Under the pieces are notes generated by a model that did not search any database, had not been told where the DNA came from, and was given only the letters and a program-made list of their open reading frames with translations. Source: Dama dama (lineage: Eukaryota > Chordata > Mammalia > Artiodactyla > Cervidae). Taken from it: 64,000 nt of DNA. How positions within the stretch are numbered: position 1 is the stretch's first letter; each line of letters starts with the position of its first letter. This document shows, one piece after another, positions 1 to 11,797 of the stretch. Both the position numbers and the translations under genes were made by a program. The DNA is taken from the NCBI RefSeq assembly GCF_033118175.1, contig NC_083696.1, forward strand, positions 35,449,001 to 35,513,000, in the 5' to 3' direction.

Positions 1-349
1 AGTGGCTTAATCAAAGTAAAAGTTCTGTTTCTCTCTCAGGTAAGGCTCTGAATTAGTAGACTGTGCAGGGCTGATCAGAAGAATTGATCCCCAAGGTCAC
101 CCTGGGACTCAGTTCTAGCCGTCTCATTACTCCTCCCATAGTGTCCACAGGGTCAGTGTTGACTCACCATTATTATATCCCAAAGATAGAATGAGAAGTT
201 ATGCAGCTTCTTGTTAAACATGTGACCTGGGGGTTGCCAGCATCACTTTGGCTTACTTCCTTTTTGGCCAGAATGCAGTCATATTGTCATTTCCAACCGT
301 AAAAATGTAGTATCATGGTTAAAAAACATATTATTATTTTTTTAAAAAA

Positions 350-735
350 GGGACTTCCTTGGTGGTCCAGTGGTTAAGGGCTTCCCAGGTGGTGCTAGAG
401 GTAAAGAACCCACCTGTCAGTGCAAGAGACTCAGGTTCAATCCCTGGGTCAGGAAGATCCCCTGGAGGAGGGTATGGCAACCCGCTGCAGCACTCTTGCT
501 TGAAGAATCCCACGGACAGGGCAGCTATGGTCCATAGCGTTGCAAAGAGTCGAACACAACTGAAGCAACTTAGCACCAGTGGGTGAGAATTCGCCTCTCA
601 GTGCAGGGGACATGGATTCAATCTCTGGTTAGGGAACCAAGATTTCACATGCCATGGGGCAACTAAGCCCTCGTGCCACAATTAGAGAGCATGCCAGCTG
701 CAATGAAGAGGAAGCGCAGCTAAAAAATAAAAAGT
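350..735 (+). repeat. CHR-type tRNA-Glu SINE, split by a Bov-tA SINE
   Basis: The head reads GGACTTCCTTGGTGGTCCAG, typical of artiodactyl CHR SINEs, and the body resumes after 573 and ends in an A-rich tail near 735. The repeated CCAGTGG at both edges of the inner element looks like its target-site duplication, so the CHR copy is the older one. Confidence 0.85.
379..573 (+). repeat. Bov-tA SINE
   Basis: Full tRNA-Glu head (GGGCTTCCCAGGTGG) followed by the BovB-derived tail ending in the GAGTCG..ACTGAAG..CTTAGCA block. It is inserted inside the CHR SINE at 350-735. Confidence 0.9.
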
Positions 736-2524
736 GTTAACAGCTGACTGCCACGCACCCAGCTAAGGAGGATTCATTTCTAACTGAAAGATGGGGTTAT
801 TGGAGAACAATTAGTGGTCATTCTCCTTCACTCCTCCAATCAAAGACAGATTCTACTCATCTGTCTCCCCTGAAACACTCAACATCCTTCAAGAATTAGT
901 TTATATGACCTCTTTTAAGAAGGCATTCCTGGTCCTCTCCCTCGATTGAGCTCCCATGGTCCTTTCACACATCTTATGTCCTTTAGGCTGTCTGGCATTT
1001 TAGGTAGATGGGTTCTCCTACCAGTCTATGAGTTCCTAGAGGACAGAGATGAGGTCCAAGTCAGATCTCTGCCACCCACCACACCCATCACAGAGTAGAA
1101 CCCAGAAATGATTACTAAATTAGCGAACCTGCTTCTCTTTTCTCAACCTCTTGAGAGCAAGTTGGAAATATTATTAGAATGTTGAAAAGTTGGAAACTCC
1201 TAAATAATTCAATGTTTATTTTCTAAAAGCAAGTAACTTCTCCAACATAACCATATTTCTTAATTGTAGTTTGACAGATTTCCTTACATTCTTGGAGGAA
1301 AAGAAAGAAGAAGGAAAAAAGGAGCAGAAAAGGGGGAAAGAAAAATCTCCATGTCTTTGCAGTGATCTGTGTTGTTTCACTCCCATGCTTAGACAGGTTG
1401 TTTGCAACCCTGACTTAACCTCCACTTCCTGCTTTCCCAGAGCCTAAAGAATGGCCAGAAGTGAAAACATATGGTTTTCTCAGTTCTTCTCTAAGCATGT
1501 GTCCTTCCCCTTTGCATGTATATGGCTTTCTGGATTCCAGTATATACAGGAAACTTTCAGAGTCCTTATTCCCTCCCCTCCTCAAATATCACTCCCTACA
1601 TTTTCCTCCCTAGAATTTTGGTGTGCCTGTTATTTGCTCCAACTATTATTTTTTTGTCCAGGCAAGTGCTAATTTGTTCATTTGCCTTTCAATGTTTTTA
1701 AGGAAAGTCCTCTGTATAGCTTCTCTGCCCCATAGAGTTCCAGGTTAAGTAAAACAAAAGAAAGCCCTTTACATCAGTCCTTTGGGGAATCCTCAGTCAG
1801 GTCGAAAAGACAAACTATTCTTTTGGAACAAGGTCCCCTCTGCTTCTTCCAGAAGCAGGTACCCACACCAGAAACATGGGCTGCCAACTTTAAGACAGCT
1901 ACCAGACCAACTTTAAGACCGCACCAGAGAGCAGTGGAGAGAGTGGGGCTGGGATAAGATAAAGCATTACAAAGTATCAGTCTGTCAATATTATTATATT
2001 TTATCAATTTATTTGCCAAGTCTCTCTACTGAGAAGTTATTATTTTTCTCTTTTCATAATCTGCTCAGAAGTGAATCACTAAGTCTAGCTTATACTCAGG
2101 AAGAGGGAAATTAAGCTCCATTTCCTGGAGGAAGAAGTATCAAATAATCTGTGGACATTATTAAAACTATCAAAGTATTTCTTAATTGAATTGATTGATT
2201 TTTATGTATACCTGTTCATATTTTTTGCCTGTTTTAATTTCACAATGTTTTATTCTTTTTATGCTTTATTCAATCTCTTATTCTTTCTTTGACAATTCAG
2301 AGCATACTTATGTTAAAGTCTTTTCAAGATTGTTCTTTGTACTTTTTCCAGAGAATAAGATAAATTTACTTGTTCCAAATTACAGGTCCTCCATGTTGGA
2401 TCAAATCTTATTGGGACATTTCAAGATAATGGTGCTACCATTTTAACCAGTCATTGTCATGACTGTGGGCTCTTGAATGCCTCTAAGTGGTGAGAGGTGT
2501 TATGGAACAGCCAGAAAAAAATAG
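736..2524. other. Intergenic DNA, nothing recognised
   Basis: No ORF with protein-like composition, no RNA gene and no repeat that I can name with confidence. Two CT- and AT-rich stretches occur near 1300 and 2200. Confidence 0.5.
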
Positions 2525-2727
2525 CTTCTTCATTGTGTATGTGCTCTGTTTATGTAAGGGTCTTGTGTATTGTGTATATGTATGTGGTGTGCGTTCTGTG
2601 TGTTGAGTGATGTGCCATATGTCTTGTGTGTATTGTGTGTGGTATGTATGTGTGTTCTAGAGTATGTTGTGGGTACATGGTATGTGTCTTATGTGCTATG
2701 TATGTGTGTATTACTGACTTGTGTATG
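2525..2727. repeat. Imperfect TG-rich microsatellite
   Basis: About 200 bp of degenerate TGTGTAT/TGTGTG units. The open frame here is produced by the repeat composition and is not a gene. Confidence 0.8.
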
Positions 2728-3126
2728 TCTTTTTTTTCTAATTTTTATTTATGCATTTATTTATTTTTGGCTGCACTGGGTCTTCACTGCTGCATGTAGA
2801 CTTTCTCTAGTTGTGGCCAGCAGGGACTACTCTCTAGTTCTGGTACGTGGGCTTCTCATTGCAGTGGCTCCTCTTGTTGCAGAACACAGTCTCTAGGTGC
2901 TTGGCTCAGTAATTACAGCTGATCAACTCTATAGTACAGACTATAGTACAGACTATAGTACAGACTCAGGATAGTACAGATCGACTCTATAGTACAGATT
3001 TTTATAGTACAGACTGCACTGGCTTAGTTGCCCTGCAGCATGTGTGATCTTCCCAGACCAGGAATCGAACCCGTGTCCCCTGCATTGGCAGGCGAATTCT
3101 TAACCCCTGGACCACCAGAGATGCCC
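2728..3126 (-). repeat. CHR-type SINE, long form, with an internal tandem repeat
   Basis: Starts with the T-rich tail and TTTTTGGCTGCACTGGGTC and ends with CTGGACCACCAGAGATGCCC, the reverse complement of a CHR head. It is about 80 bp longer than expected because of the tandem array at 2928-3014. Confidence 0.85.
2928..3014. repeat. Short minisatellite, TATAGTACAGAC-type units
   Basis: Six imperfect copies of a unit near CTATAGTACAGA, with two irregular spacers, inside a SINE. The ordinary SINE sequence resumes on both sides. Confidence 0.85.
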
Positions 3127-3487
3127 TGTGTGTGTCTTTTTAAAGTATAATTGGGCACTTGCCTGCTGGTCTTCACTTCCATTACCAGGGGCACAAATTT
3201 AATCCCTGGTTAGGAAATGAAAATAGACACAGGGATTCTCGTTTCAGTTCCAAAACCTTGTTTATTCATTAGGCTGTTCCACTATTTCATTGCTTTCAGT
3301 TCTACAAGATACAACTGAGCTGCCTACTTCATTGCAAACTAGTTATTTTTACCTATAAGAGGGCCTTTCTAATCACAAGCTAGCTTTTGTATGATGATTT
3401 TTATTGGCCAGCAGCAAACAGAATGTGTGCTACCTGCTCTGTTGAGGTTGGAGGTGATGATGTTAAGTAGAAGATGAGGTCGCTTTG

Positions 3488-3615
3488 GAAATTTCTTTTT
3501 TTTTTTTTCCATTTATTTTTATTCATTGGAGGCTAATTACTTTACAATATTGTAGCGGTTTTTGCCATACATTGACATGAATCAGCCATGGATTTACATG
3601 TGTAGAAATTTCTTT
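3488..3615 (-). mobile_element. 5'-truncated L1 3' end, flanked by target-site duplication
   Basis: A poly(T) run at about 3497 is followed by about 90 bp matching the ruminant L1 3' end, including the characteristic CATGAATCAGCCATGGATTT on this strand. GAAATTTCTTT occurs at 3488-3498 and again at 3605-3615, so this is a very short L1 insertion in minus orientation. Confidence 0.8.
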
Positions 3616-4644
3616 ATCATAATTGCAGCAATTTTCCAACTAGAAAAGACCTCATTGGTCTTTCTCTATCAATGTACTCTACCTAAAAAAGTCTGGCTTA
3701 TGTTGGCTGTAAGATTTTTGATTTACCTCCTCAACAGAAATCTCTTTTGAGAACAGTTTATTCAAAGTAGTTGATAATGACAACATGCAGTAGCAGAATT
3801 GATAACAATGTGTTGAAATAGACAATACTCATGTTTCTAAAGGGTATGAACTCTGACATGACCTTCCTGAAAGGTAATGGGATTTAATCTATCAAGAACC
3901 TAAAAATGCTTATACCCATTGACTTAGCACTCTTCCTTCTGGGAGTTTATCCTATGATATCAGAGCTACGCACAAAGCTTTCTCCAGGAGCGTGCATAAT
4001 TCATCGTGCTATTTTGTTAATATCCAATATTCATAGGTTGAGGAATCAAGGGGTGGAAACGGAAGTGGTACCCTCACTATTATGCCTAGTAATCTACTAG
4101 CAAAATTTTTGCTTTCAGAGCCCATAACCTAATGCTCTGTTTTAGTTTCAAAGGGAGAAATGCTTCTGCTGGAAAATACAACAATTCCATTTAACAAAAG
4201 TTGAGACTGCCACCTGGCTAATTTGAGCTCCTCTTGTTTTCAGTCAACAGGCAAAGAAGGGAGTTACTATACTGGCTGGGGTAATGGATCCTGATTACCG
4301 AGGGAAAACTGGATTGCTACTATACAATGGAGAAATGGAAGGTTACATCTGGAAATACAGGTGGTCTCTTAAGAGATTATCTTAGTATTACCATGCCCTG
4401 TAACTAAAGCCTATGGAAAACTATAACAACCCAATTTAAGCAGAACAACTTAGGACCCAGACTATTCAGGAATAAAGGTTTAGCTCCTCCTACCACAAAA
4501 AACACAACCAGCTGAGGAGCATGTTGAGGGCAAAAGGAGTATGGAACGGGTATTAGAAGAAGCTTTTAGTTATGACCACATGACAAGTTGCAGAAACAAG
4601 GAAAGGACTGTAATTTTATGTATATTTCTTCTTTTTTTTGTTCT
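3616..4644. other. Intergenic DNA, nothing recognised
   Basis: No gene or repeat that I can name. The short open frame at 3906-4100 has no recognisable domain and no partner exon with splice sites. Confidence 0.5.
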
Positions 4645-5115
4645 GAATATGTTTGTTCAGTTCAGTCACTCAGTCGTGTCTGACTCTTTGCGACCCCATG
4701 GACTGCAGCACGCCAGGTCTCCCTGTCCATCACCAGCTCCCGGAGTTTGCTCAGACTCATGTCCATCGAGTCAGTGATGCCATCCAACCATCTTATCCTC
4801 TGTAGACCCCTTCTCCTCTCGCCTTCAATCTTTCCCAACATCAGGGTCTTTTCCAATGAGTCAGTTCTTTGCATCAGGTGGCCAAAGTATTGGAGTTTCA
4901 GCTTCAGCATCAGTCCTTCCAATGAATATTCAGGACTGATTTCCTTTTGGACTGACTGGTTGGATCTCCTTGCAGTCCCAGAGACTCTCAAGAGTCTTCT
5001 CCAACACCACAGTTCAAAAGCATCAGTTGTTTGGCGCTCAGCTTTCTTTATAGCCCAACTCTCACATCCATACATGACTACTGGAAAAACCTTACCTTAA
5101 ACTAGAATATGTTTG
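4645..5115 (-). mobile_element. BovB LINE 3' fragment with 11-bp duplication
   Basis: The body (4656-5104) begins with the BovB terminal TTCAGTTCAGTCACTCAG repeat and encodes, on the minus strand, the C-terminal part of the reverse-transcriptase ORF (YGCESW, FELWCWRRLLRV). GAATATGTTTG flanks it at 4645-4655 and 5105-5115. Confidence 0.92.
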
Positions 5116-5255
5116 TGATGTGTTTCAAACACCTTTGTTCCTTATCCTTTTATATAACATAAGATGCATTAATGAAGCTAACTTTACGTTGAAGTGTTTC
5201 ACTTACAAGATATCAAAGTGAAGCATGGACATCACCCAAAGATTTTGTGTCCTCT

Positions 5256-5407
5256 TCTGGGGAAAGTTGCTGCTGCTAAGTCACTTCAGTCGTGTCCAGC
5301 TCTGTGCAACCCCACAGACAGCAGCCCACCAGGCTCCACTGTCCCTGGGATTCTCCAGGCAAGAGTACTGGAGTGGGTTGTCATTGCTTTCTCCCGTCTG
5401 GAGAAAG
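5256..5407 (-). repeat. Bov-A type SINE with 11-bp duplication
   Basis: One Bov-A unit at 5267-5395, from the (GCT)n tail to GCTTTCTCCC. The flanks TCTGGGGAAAG and TCTGGAGAAAG differ at one base. Confidence 0.85.
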
Positions 5408-5571
5408 AGTTGTATTTTTGGTTATATGCGGGATAGTTGTATTATGCTAGGCGAAAGTATGATTTGATTATGGTTCTTATCTGAAGATTAAGTCTAACTT
5501 GAGCCAAGTATAGATTTTAAGTTGACAAGGGGTGGACTGGGATTAGTTGTATGTGTCAACTCTGCTAGGCT

Positions 5572-5712
5572 GTTATTGTTGTTCTTTGTTGTTTAGTTGC
5601 TGGGTCATGTTTGACTCTTTTGAGACCCTGCGGACTTTAGTTAACCAGGCTCCTCGTCCACAGGATTTCCCAGGCAGGAATACTAGAGTGGGTTGCCATT
5701 TCCTCCTCCAAT
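5572..5712 (-). repeat. Bov-tA/Bov-A SINE fragment, diverged
   Basis: The minus-strand BovB-derived tail segment is recognisable (GGGTCATG..TGACTC, CCAGGCAGGAATACTAGAGTG), with several substitutions. Confidence 0.75.
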
Positions 5713-5744
5713 CTAGGTGTTGTTGTGAAGGTATTTTGTAGATT

Positions 5745-7060
5745 AGAAATGGCTGGTCAATATTCTACATAGTTAACAATACTGTATTGTACAGTTGAAA
5801 GTTGCTAAAAGAGTAAATCTTAAAAGTTCTCACCACACATAAAGAAAAGTAACTACATGAGGTGATAGATCCACTGGATCATCGAAAAAGCAAGAGAGTT
5901 CTAGAAAAACATCTATTGCTACTTTATTGACTATGCCAAAGCCTTTGACTGTGTGGATCACAATAAACTATGGAAAATTCTTCCAGAGATGGGAATACCA
6001 GACCACCTGACCTGCCTCTTAAGAAACCTGTATGCAGGTCAGGAAGCAACAATTAGAACTGGAACAAACAACTGGTTCCAAACAGGAAAAGGAGTACATC
6101 AAGGCTGTATATTGTCACCCTGCTTATTCAACTTATATGCAGAGTGCATCTTGAGAAACGCTGGGCTGGAGGAAGCACAAGCTGGAATCAAGATTGCCGG
6201 GTGAAATATCAATAACCTCAGATATGCAGACGACACCACCCTTATGGCAGAAAGTGAAGAGGAACTAAAGAGCCTCTTGATGCAAGTGAAAGAGGAGAGT
6301 GAAAAAGTTGGCTTAAAGCTCAACATTCAGAAAACGAAGATCATGGCATCTGGTCCCATCACTTCATGGGAAATAGATGGGGAAACAGTGGAAACAGTGT
6401 CAGACTTTATTTTGGGGGGCTCTAAAATCACTGCAGATGGTGACTGCAGCCATGGAATTAAAAGAAGCTTACTCCTTAGAAGCAAAGTTATGACCAACCT
6501 AGACAGCACATTAAAAAGCAGAGACATTACTTTGCCAGCAAAGGTCCGTCTAGTCAAGGCTGTGGCTTTTCCAGTGGTCATGTATGGATGTGACAGTTGG
6601 ACTATGAAGAAAACTGAGCGCTGAAGAATTGATGCTTTTGAACTGTGGTGTTGGAGAAGACTCTTGAGAGTCCCTTGGACTGCAAGGAGATCCAACCAGT
6701 CCATCCAAAGGGAGATCAGTCCTGGGTGTTCATTGGAAGGACTGATGTTGAAGCTGAAACTCCAATACTTTGGCCACCTCATTCGAAGAGTTGTCTCATT
6801 GGAAAAGACTCTAATGCTGGGAAGGACTGGGGGCAAGAGGAGAAGGGGATGACAGAGGATGAGATGGCTGGATGGCATCACCAGCTCAATGGACATGGGT
6901 TTGGGTGGGCTCCGGGAGTTGGGGATGGACAGGGAGGCCTGGTGTGCTGCGATTCATGGGGTCGCAAAGAGTCAGACACAACTGAGTGACTGAACTGAAC
7001 TGAGGTGATAGATGTGTTAGTTAACCTTGACTTTAATGCAATAATCTTTAAAAAAACCTG
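5745..7060 (+). repeat. Ancient L1 3' end split by BovB
   Basis: 5745-5870 and 7014-about 7060 resemble an old mammalian L1 3' tail (ACTGTATTGTACAGTTGAAA, AAAGTTCTCACCACA). The BovB copy at 5871-7001 is inserted within it. Confidence 0.6.
5859..7013 (+). mobile_element. BovB LINE, 5'-truncated, about 1.13 kb, with 12-bp duplication
   Basis: The body (5871-7001) runs from inside the reverse-transcriptase domain to the terminal ACTGAACTGAACTGA repeat. The duplication GAGGTGATAGAT is perfect at 5859-5870 and 7002-7013. The translated part carries recognisable RT blocks (DCVDHNKLWKIL, GVHQGCILSPCLFNLY, YADDTTLMAE), but a TGA interrupts the frame at 6202-6204, just before the YADD block, and the frame later breaks again. 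It is a dead copy that lacks the endonuclease domain. Confidence 0.95.
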
Positions 7061-7465
7061 TCTTCCTCCTTTTTTTCCCTAACAGTTAAATCTGACCCTA
7101 CAGTGTCAGATCCCACAAGGTAGGGGCTCAGTCCCGCAAACTGCCCTCAACTTCAGGTTCAAATGGCAAGTAGTAGGTCCCCAGGGTACTGACAACTTCT
7201 GTTTCACTTGGATATAAGCAGGGGTTCCCATAACCTCCTCCCCTTTGGATTTATTTGCTAAAACAGCTCACAGAATTCAGGGAAACTCTTACATTCACAG
7301 GTTTATCATATAACAAAGGATAGACAGACTGCCAAATGAAGAGCTACATCAAGTTGGTCTGAGAGAGTCCTGAGCATAAGAGCTTCTGTCCTTGTGGAAC
7401 TGGGGGTGGTGCATCACCCTACCAGTAGTACATGGATGTGTTCACCAACTTGGGAATTTCTTGAA
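7014..7465. other. Intergenic DNA, nothing recognised
   Basis: Apart from the end of the old L1 tail, I see no gene or nameable repeat. Confidence 0.45.
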
Positions 7466-7518
7466 CACTATAGGGTCACAAAGAGTCAGACACGACTGAG
7501 TGACTGAACTGAACTGAA
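7466..7518 (+). mobile_element. Extreme 3' tip of a BovB element
   Basis: About 50 bp from GGGTCACAAAGAGTCAGACA to the ACTGAACTGAACTGAA terminus. It is a heavily truncated insertion or the remains of an interrupted copy. Confidence 0.75.
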
Positions 7519-7949
7519 CATACATTTGGGATCTGTATGGTTCAGTTCAGTTCAGTACAGTCGCTCAGTCATGTCCAACTCTTTGCGACCCCATGGACTG
7601 CAGCATGCCAGGCCTCCCTGTCCATCACCAACTCCCAGAGTTTACCCAAACTCATGTCCATTGAGTCGGTAATGCCATCTAACCATCTCATCCTTTGTCA
7701 TCCCCTTCTCCTCCTGCCTTCAATCTTTCCCAACATCAGGGTCTTTTCAAATGAGTCAGCATCAGGTGGCCAAAGTGTTGGAGTTTCAGCTTCAATATCA
7801 GTCCTTCCAATGAACACCCAGGACTGATCTCCTTTAGGATGGACTCGTTGGATCTCCTGGCAGCCCAAGGGACTCTCAAGAGTCTTCTCCAACACCACAG
7901 TTCAAAAGCATCAGTTCTTCTGTGCTCAGCTTTCTTTAGAGTCCAACTC

Positions 7950-8747
7950 TCACATCCACACATGACTACTGGAAAAGCCATAGCCTTGACTAGACAGACC
8001 TTTGTAGACAAAGTCTCTGCTTTTTAATGTGCTGTCTAGGTTGGTCATAACTTTGCTTCCAAGGAGTAAGTGTCTTTTAATTTCATGGCTGCAATCACCA
8101 TCTGCAGTGATTTTAGAGCCCCCCAAAATAAAGTCTGTCACTGTTTCCACCATCTCCCCATCTATTTCCCATGAAGTGATGGAACCAGATGCCATGATCT
8201 TCGTTTTCTGAATGTTGAGCTTTAAGCCAACTTTTTCACTCTCCTCTTTCACTTGCATCAAGAGGCTCTTTAGTTCCTCCTCACTTTCTGCCATAAGGGT
8301 GGTGTCGTCTGCATATCTGAGGTTATTGATATTTCTCCCAGCAATCTTGATTCCAGCTTGTGCTTCCTCCAGCCCAGCGTTTCTCAAGATGCACTCTGCA
8401 TATAAGTTGAATAAGCAGGGTGACAATATACAGCCTTGATGTACTCCTTTTCCTGTTTGGAACCAGTCTGTTGTTCCATGTCCAGTTCTAATTGTTGCTT
8501 CCTGACCTGCATACAGGTTTCTTAAGAGGCAGGTCAGGTGGTCTGGTATTCCCATCTCTGGAAGAATTTTCCATAGTTTATTGTGATCCACACAGTCAAA
8601 GGCTTTGGCATAGTCAATAACGCAGCAATAGATGTTTTTCTGGAACGCTCTTGCTTTTTCTATGATCCAGTGAATGTTGGCAATTTGATCTCTGGTTCCT
8701 CTGCCTTTTCTAAAACCAGCTTGAACATCTGGAAGGTCACGGTTCAT
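7950..8747 (-). pseudogene. BovB reverse-transcriptase remnant, 265-codon open stretch
   Basis: In BovB elements this ORF supplies the endonuclease and reverse transcriptase that copy the element (and its SINE partners) at the target site. The open stretch covers RT fingers and palm: GFRKGRGTRDQIANIHWIIE at the start, DYAKAFDCVDHNKLW, GVHQGCILSPCLFNLY and the catalytic YADD with DDTTLMAE about 170 residues in. The end of the open frame at 7950-8020 diverges (a frameshift after STLKSRD) from the downstream C-terminal region, which is readable in another frame at 7736-8011. The N-terminal endonuclease is absent. It is a decayed copy, not a working enzyme. Confidence 0.9.
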
Positions 8748-8785
8748 GAAGCCTGGCTTGGAGAACTTTGAGCATTACTTTACTA

Positions 8786-8822
8786 GCATGTGCTGCTACT
8801 GCTGCTAAGTCGCTTCAGTCGT
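8786..8822 (-). repeat. Short SINE scrap inside BovB
   Basis: TGCTGCTACTGCTGCTAAGT followed by CGCTTCAGTCGTGA is the 3' tail end of a Bov-A SINE. Only about 37 bp are present, placed where BovB sequence is otherwise continuous. Confidence 0.65.
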
Positions 8823-9549
8823 GAGATGAGTGCAATTGTACGGTCATTTGAGCATTCTTTGGCATTGCCTTTCTTTGGGATTGGAATGAAAACTGACCTT
8901 TTCCAGTTCTGCGGCCACTGCTGAGTTTTCCAAATTTGCTGACATATTGAGTGCAGCACTTTTCACAGCATCATCTTTTAGGATTTGAAATAGCTCAACT
9001 GGAATTCCATCACCTCCACTAGCTTTGTTTGTAGTGATGCTTCCTAAGGCCCACTTGACTTCATATTCCAGGATGTCTGGCTCTAGGTGAGTGATCACAC
9101 CATCGTGATTATCTGGGTTATGAAGATCTTTTTTGTACAGTTCTTCTGTATATTCTTGCTACCTCTTCTTAATATCTTCTGCTTCTGTTAGGTCCATACC
9201 ATTTCTGTCCTTTATTGAGCCCATCTTTGCATGAAATGTTCCCTTGGTATCTCTAATTTTCTTGAAGAGATCTCTAGTCTCTGTATGGTGACTGTATGGT
9301 GGTATATCACATAAGCTTGATCAATTATTAGCTCATTCCTTTCTCTGGAGAATAAGAGGTGAAATGAAAATTCCATGCTTCTAATCATGGCTTGGTCTTT
9401 CTGATGAACAGCCCCCACCTAGGAGTCATTAAAACAAAGATATTACTATCTTTGTACCAATTACCCCAGAAAATTACAAGAGACTTAGGGAGACTATCAG
9501 GAACCCAGATCAAAGACAAACTATTAAAACCTAAGATGTGCCTAGTGCT

Positions 9550-9698
9550 CTTTTTTTTTTTTTTTTAACCTTTATCTATTCACTGTGCGAGGTCTCATTT
9601 GCAGAATGTGGTATCTAGTTCCCTGGCCAGGAATCAAACTTGGGCCCCTCGCATTGGGAAAATAGTCTTAGCCACTGGACCTCCAGAGAAGTCTCACT
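9550..9698 (-). repeat. CHR-type SINE
   Basis: Poly(T), then TTCACTGTGCGAGGTCT, and at the far end GCCACTGGACCTCCAGAG. It is diverged. Confidence 0.8.
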
Positions 9699-9769
9699 CC
9701 TAGTCTGTTATCACCTAGAAAATTACAGGGTTTTAGGCGCTCTGTGCCAGATACTAGAGGCAGAGATCA

Positions 9770-9890
9770 ATACATATTTTTTCTATTTTTTACATAATCA
9801 TTTTGCAATATTTATGTATATCAAATATCACATTATATACCTTAAACATACCCTAATATTATGTCAATTATGTTGCAATAAAATTGAGAA
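9770..9890 (+). repeat. Ancient L1 3' end
   Basis: ATATCACATTATATACCTTA and TGTCAATTATGTTGCAATAA are the usual closing motifs of old L1 3' UTRs. Confidence 0.55.
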
Positions 9891-9899
9891 TTTTTTTTT

Positions 9900-10961
9900 C
9901 AATTCTACTATCAGTTGACTTTAAGTAATGAAGCTTACCCTTGATAACGTGAGTGGACCTCATTCATTCAGTTGAAAGGCCTTAAGAGCAAAACAGATCT
10001 CCCTGAGGAAGGATTTCTGCCTTGAGACTGCCATGTCAGCTCTTTACTTGTTTTTTGAGCCTTTTATGTCTGCTATTTTATTTAAAATAATAAACCCACC
10101 CATAAGTGGAAGGAAATTAAAAAATATTGTGTTTATTTCTTAGTAATAACTTTTAAAATATTTTTTGGAAATTTGGTATTTATGTTACCAGAATGAAAAT
10201 GTTATTATGTAATTATCTGACGATAATAGAATCCTTACTCCATTTTGTAAGTCATTTTATTTTTCTATCATTAATTGACGCCCATGTCTTTGTTTTTATT
10301 GCCTTGTATTTGAGTTGACAGATATAGCTAGTAAAAGATATTTCAACAAAATCATACATAATATTCTTTTCAAATTCTTACATTTATATTTAACTCCCAA
10401 TTAATCATTTGTGAAAAGTATTTCAAAAATACACGAAATGTATTTTTGATGAGGCAATTTTCACTTATCTTTTTCCAAATAAATCACTTGAATTTATAAG
10501 AGGCAAAGTTTCATCTGTTCTTTTTCTTTCTTATCTTATTGAGATGACAAATAGAGTTGAGATTGTTTAGATTGTTTAAAGGTAAGGAGGAAGAAAAAAC
10601 AAAGACCTTGGATTATTTAAATTCTATTTCAATTCTTGAATGCTTAGACATTGTCTGTCCTTAACACAAATTTAATCAGTGTGTGTCAAATTATACATAA
10701 AATAGAGAAATATAATTTCCGGTCTCAAAGTAGTGGATGTTCTGGATGAAATATTTCAAGTCCTGAATAAAGAGAAAGGATAAGAATACTAGGACAATGC
10801 TAACATAAATTCCAAGTTCAACCAGGCCCAGAAATAGTTGAAAAAATAGCAGAGGTCCTGGATTCCATTTCTCACTCATGGGTTGTCTGCCTATGTGACT
10901 TGACTTTTTTGGCTTCAGTTTCCTATAAATGTATGAGTTCAATGAGATGAGCTATCTTTAT
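9900..10961. other. AT-rich intergenic DNA, nothing recognised
   Basis: AT-rich, without protein-like frames or repeats I can name. Confidence 0.5.
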
Positions 10962-11179
10962 AATGGGCTTCCCAGGGATGCTAGTGGTAAAGATCCTACC
11001 TGCCAATGCAGGAGACGTAAGAGACGTGGGTTCAATCCCTGGGTCAGGAAGATCCCCTAGAGGAGGGCATGGCAACCCACTCCAGTATTTTTGCCTGGAG
11101 AATCCTATGGACAGAGGAGCCTGGCGGGCCATAGTCCATAGTCACAGAACTGGACACGACTGAAGCACCTTAGCACACC
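10962..11179 (+). repeat. Bov-tA SINE
   Basis: Complete head-to-tail Bov-tA, GGGCTTCCCAGGGATGCTAG to CTTAGCACACC. CTTTATAAT and CTTTAATAAT flank it as a degraded duplication. Confidence 0.9.
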
Positions 11180-11797
11180 TTTAATAATCTACGACCCAGG
11201 ATCAGAAAAATATTTCCACAGGGGTGAAATAATTACCATTCACATGCCTTGGGGACTTCTCACATTTTCACCTCAGCAGAGACCAGTTGTTAAGCTACCA
11301 TCTGTGCCAGTTCATGTGCCTATGTCTTTCAGGTCTCTCTTTTTGCTATGTTTTATTATGGTTTGTATGAATTCAAATTCCAAGTACTTTTGCTAACAGA
11401 AATGATTTCCTCCTGAGCCCTTTGCTAGCAAAGATAATTAATTAGCTCCAACACATTCAGGGAAATGTGTTGTGACAACATCTGCTTTGTTTGTTCCAAA
11501 GAATCTATGCAAGTAAACATGAGGAATTATTGTTACTAAGCATGTATAACACAATTCAATTTGTCCAGAGTATTAAAGTATTTGATAGCATTTCTTGTTA
11601 TTTATTCTTCCTGGCAAGACCAAAACAAAGAGAAAGTCAGAAAGAAGCAGGTCCTTTGTCCGCCTGACCGTTGATGGGCTTCCTGTAGCACACTGTGTTG
11701 TGATGGAATGGTTACCAGGGCTGACTTGGAGGTTTGGAAGTGACGATGACGGGAATTATTTCGGTTTTTATTTAAAACTGTAACACAGTATAGTTTA
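11180..11797. other. Intergenic DNA, nothing recognised
   Basis: No gene or identifiable repeat. The open frame at 11595-11783 has no domain I recognise. Confidence 0.45.

Larger units (their letters stand above)
7533..9300 (-). mobile_element. BovB LINE, 5'-truncated, about 1.74 kb
   Basis: This is the longest BovB piece in the window (body 7542-9280). It starts with the terminal TTCAGTTCAGTTCAGT repeat and reaches into the region upstream of the RT. CTGTATGGT occurs at 7533-7541, 9281-9289 and 9292-9300, so the target-site duplication is clear and was probably followed by a local 11-bp tandem step. A partial SINE sits inside it near 8786-8822. Confidence 0.93.

Noticed and set aside
2570..2896. 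108-codon frame rich in Cys and Val
   Set aside because: Produced by the TG-rich repeat and a reversed SINE.
2928..3014. CRISPR-like spaced repeats
   Set aside because: Units are about 12 bp, nearly contiguous and imperfect, without spacers of constant length. It is a minisatellite in a SINE.
7950..8747. Reverse transcriptase as part of a retron or defence system
   Set aside because: The RT motifs and 3' terminus are those of the BovB LINE, with several related copies in the window. There is no associated RNA or effector gene.
10962..11040. tRNA gene-like A and B boxes (seen in many heads of Bov-tA and CHR elements)
   Set aside because: They belong to tRNA-Glu-derived SINEs. No full cloverleaf with a proper acceptor stem was found.
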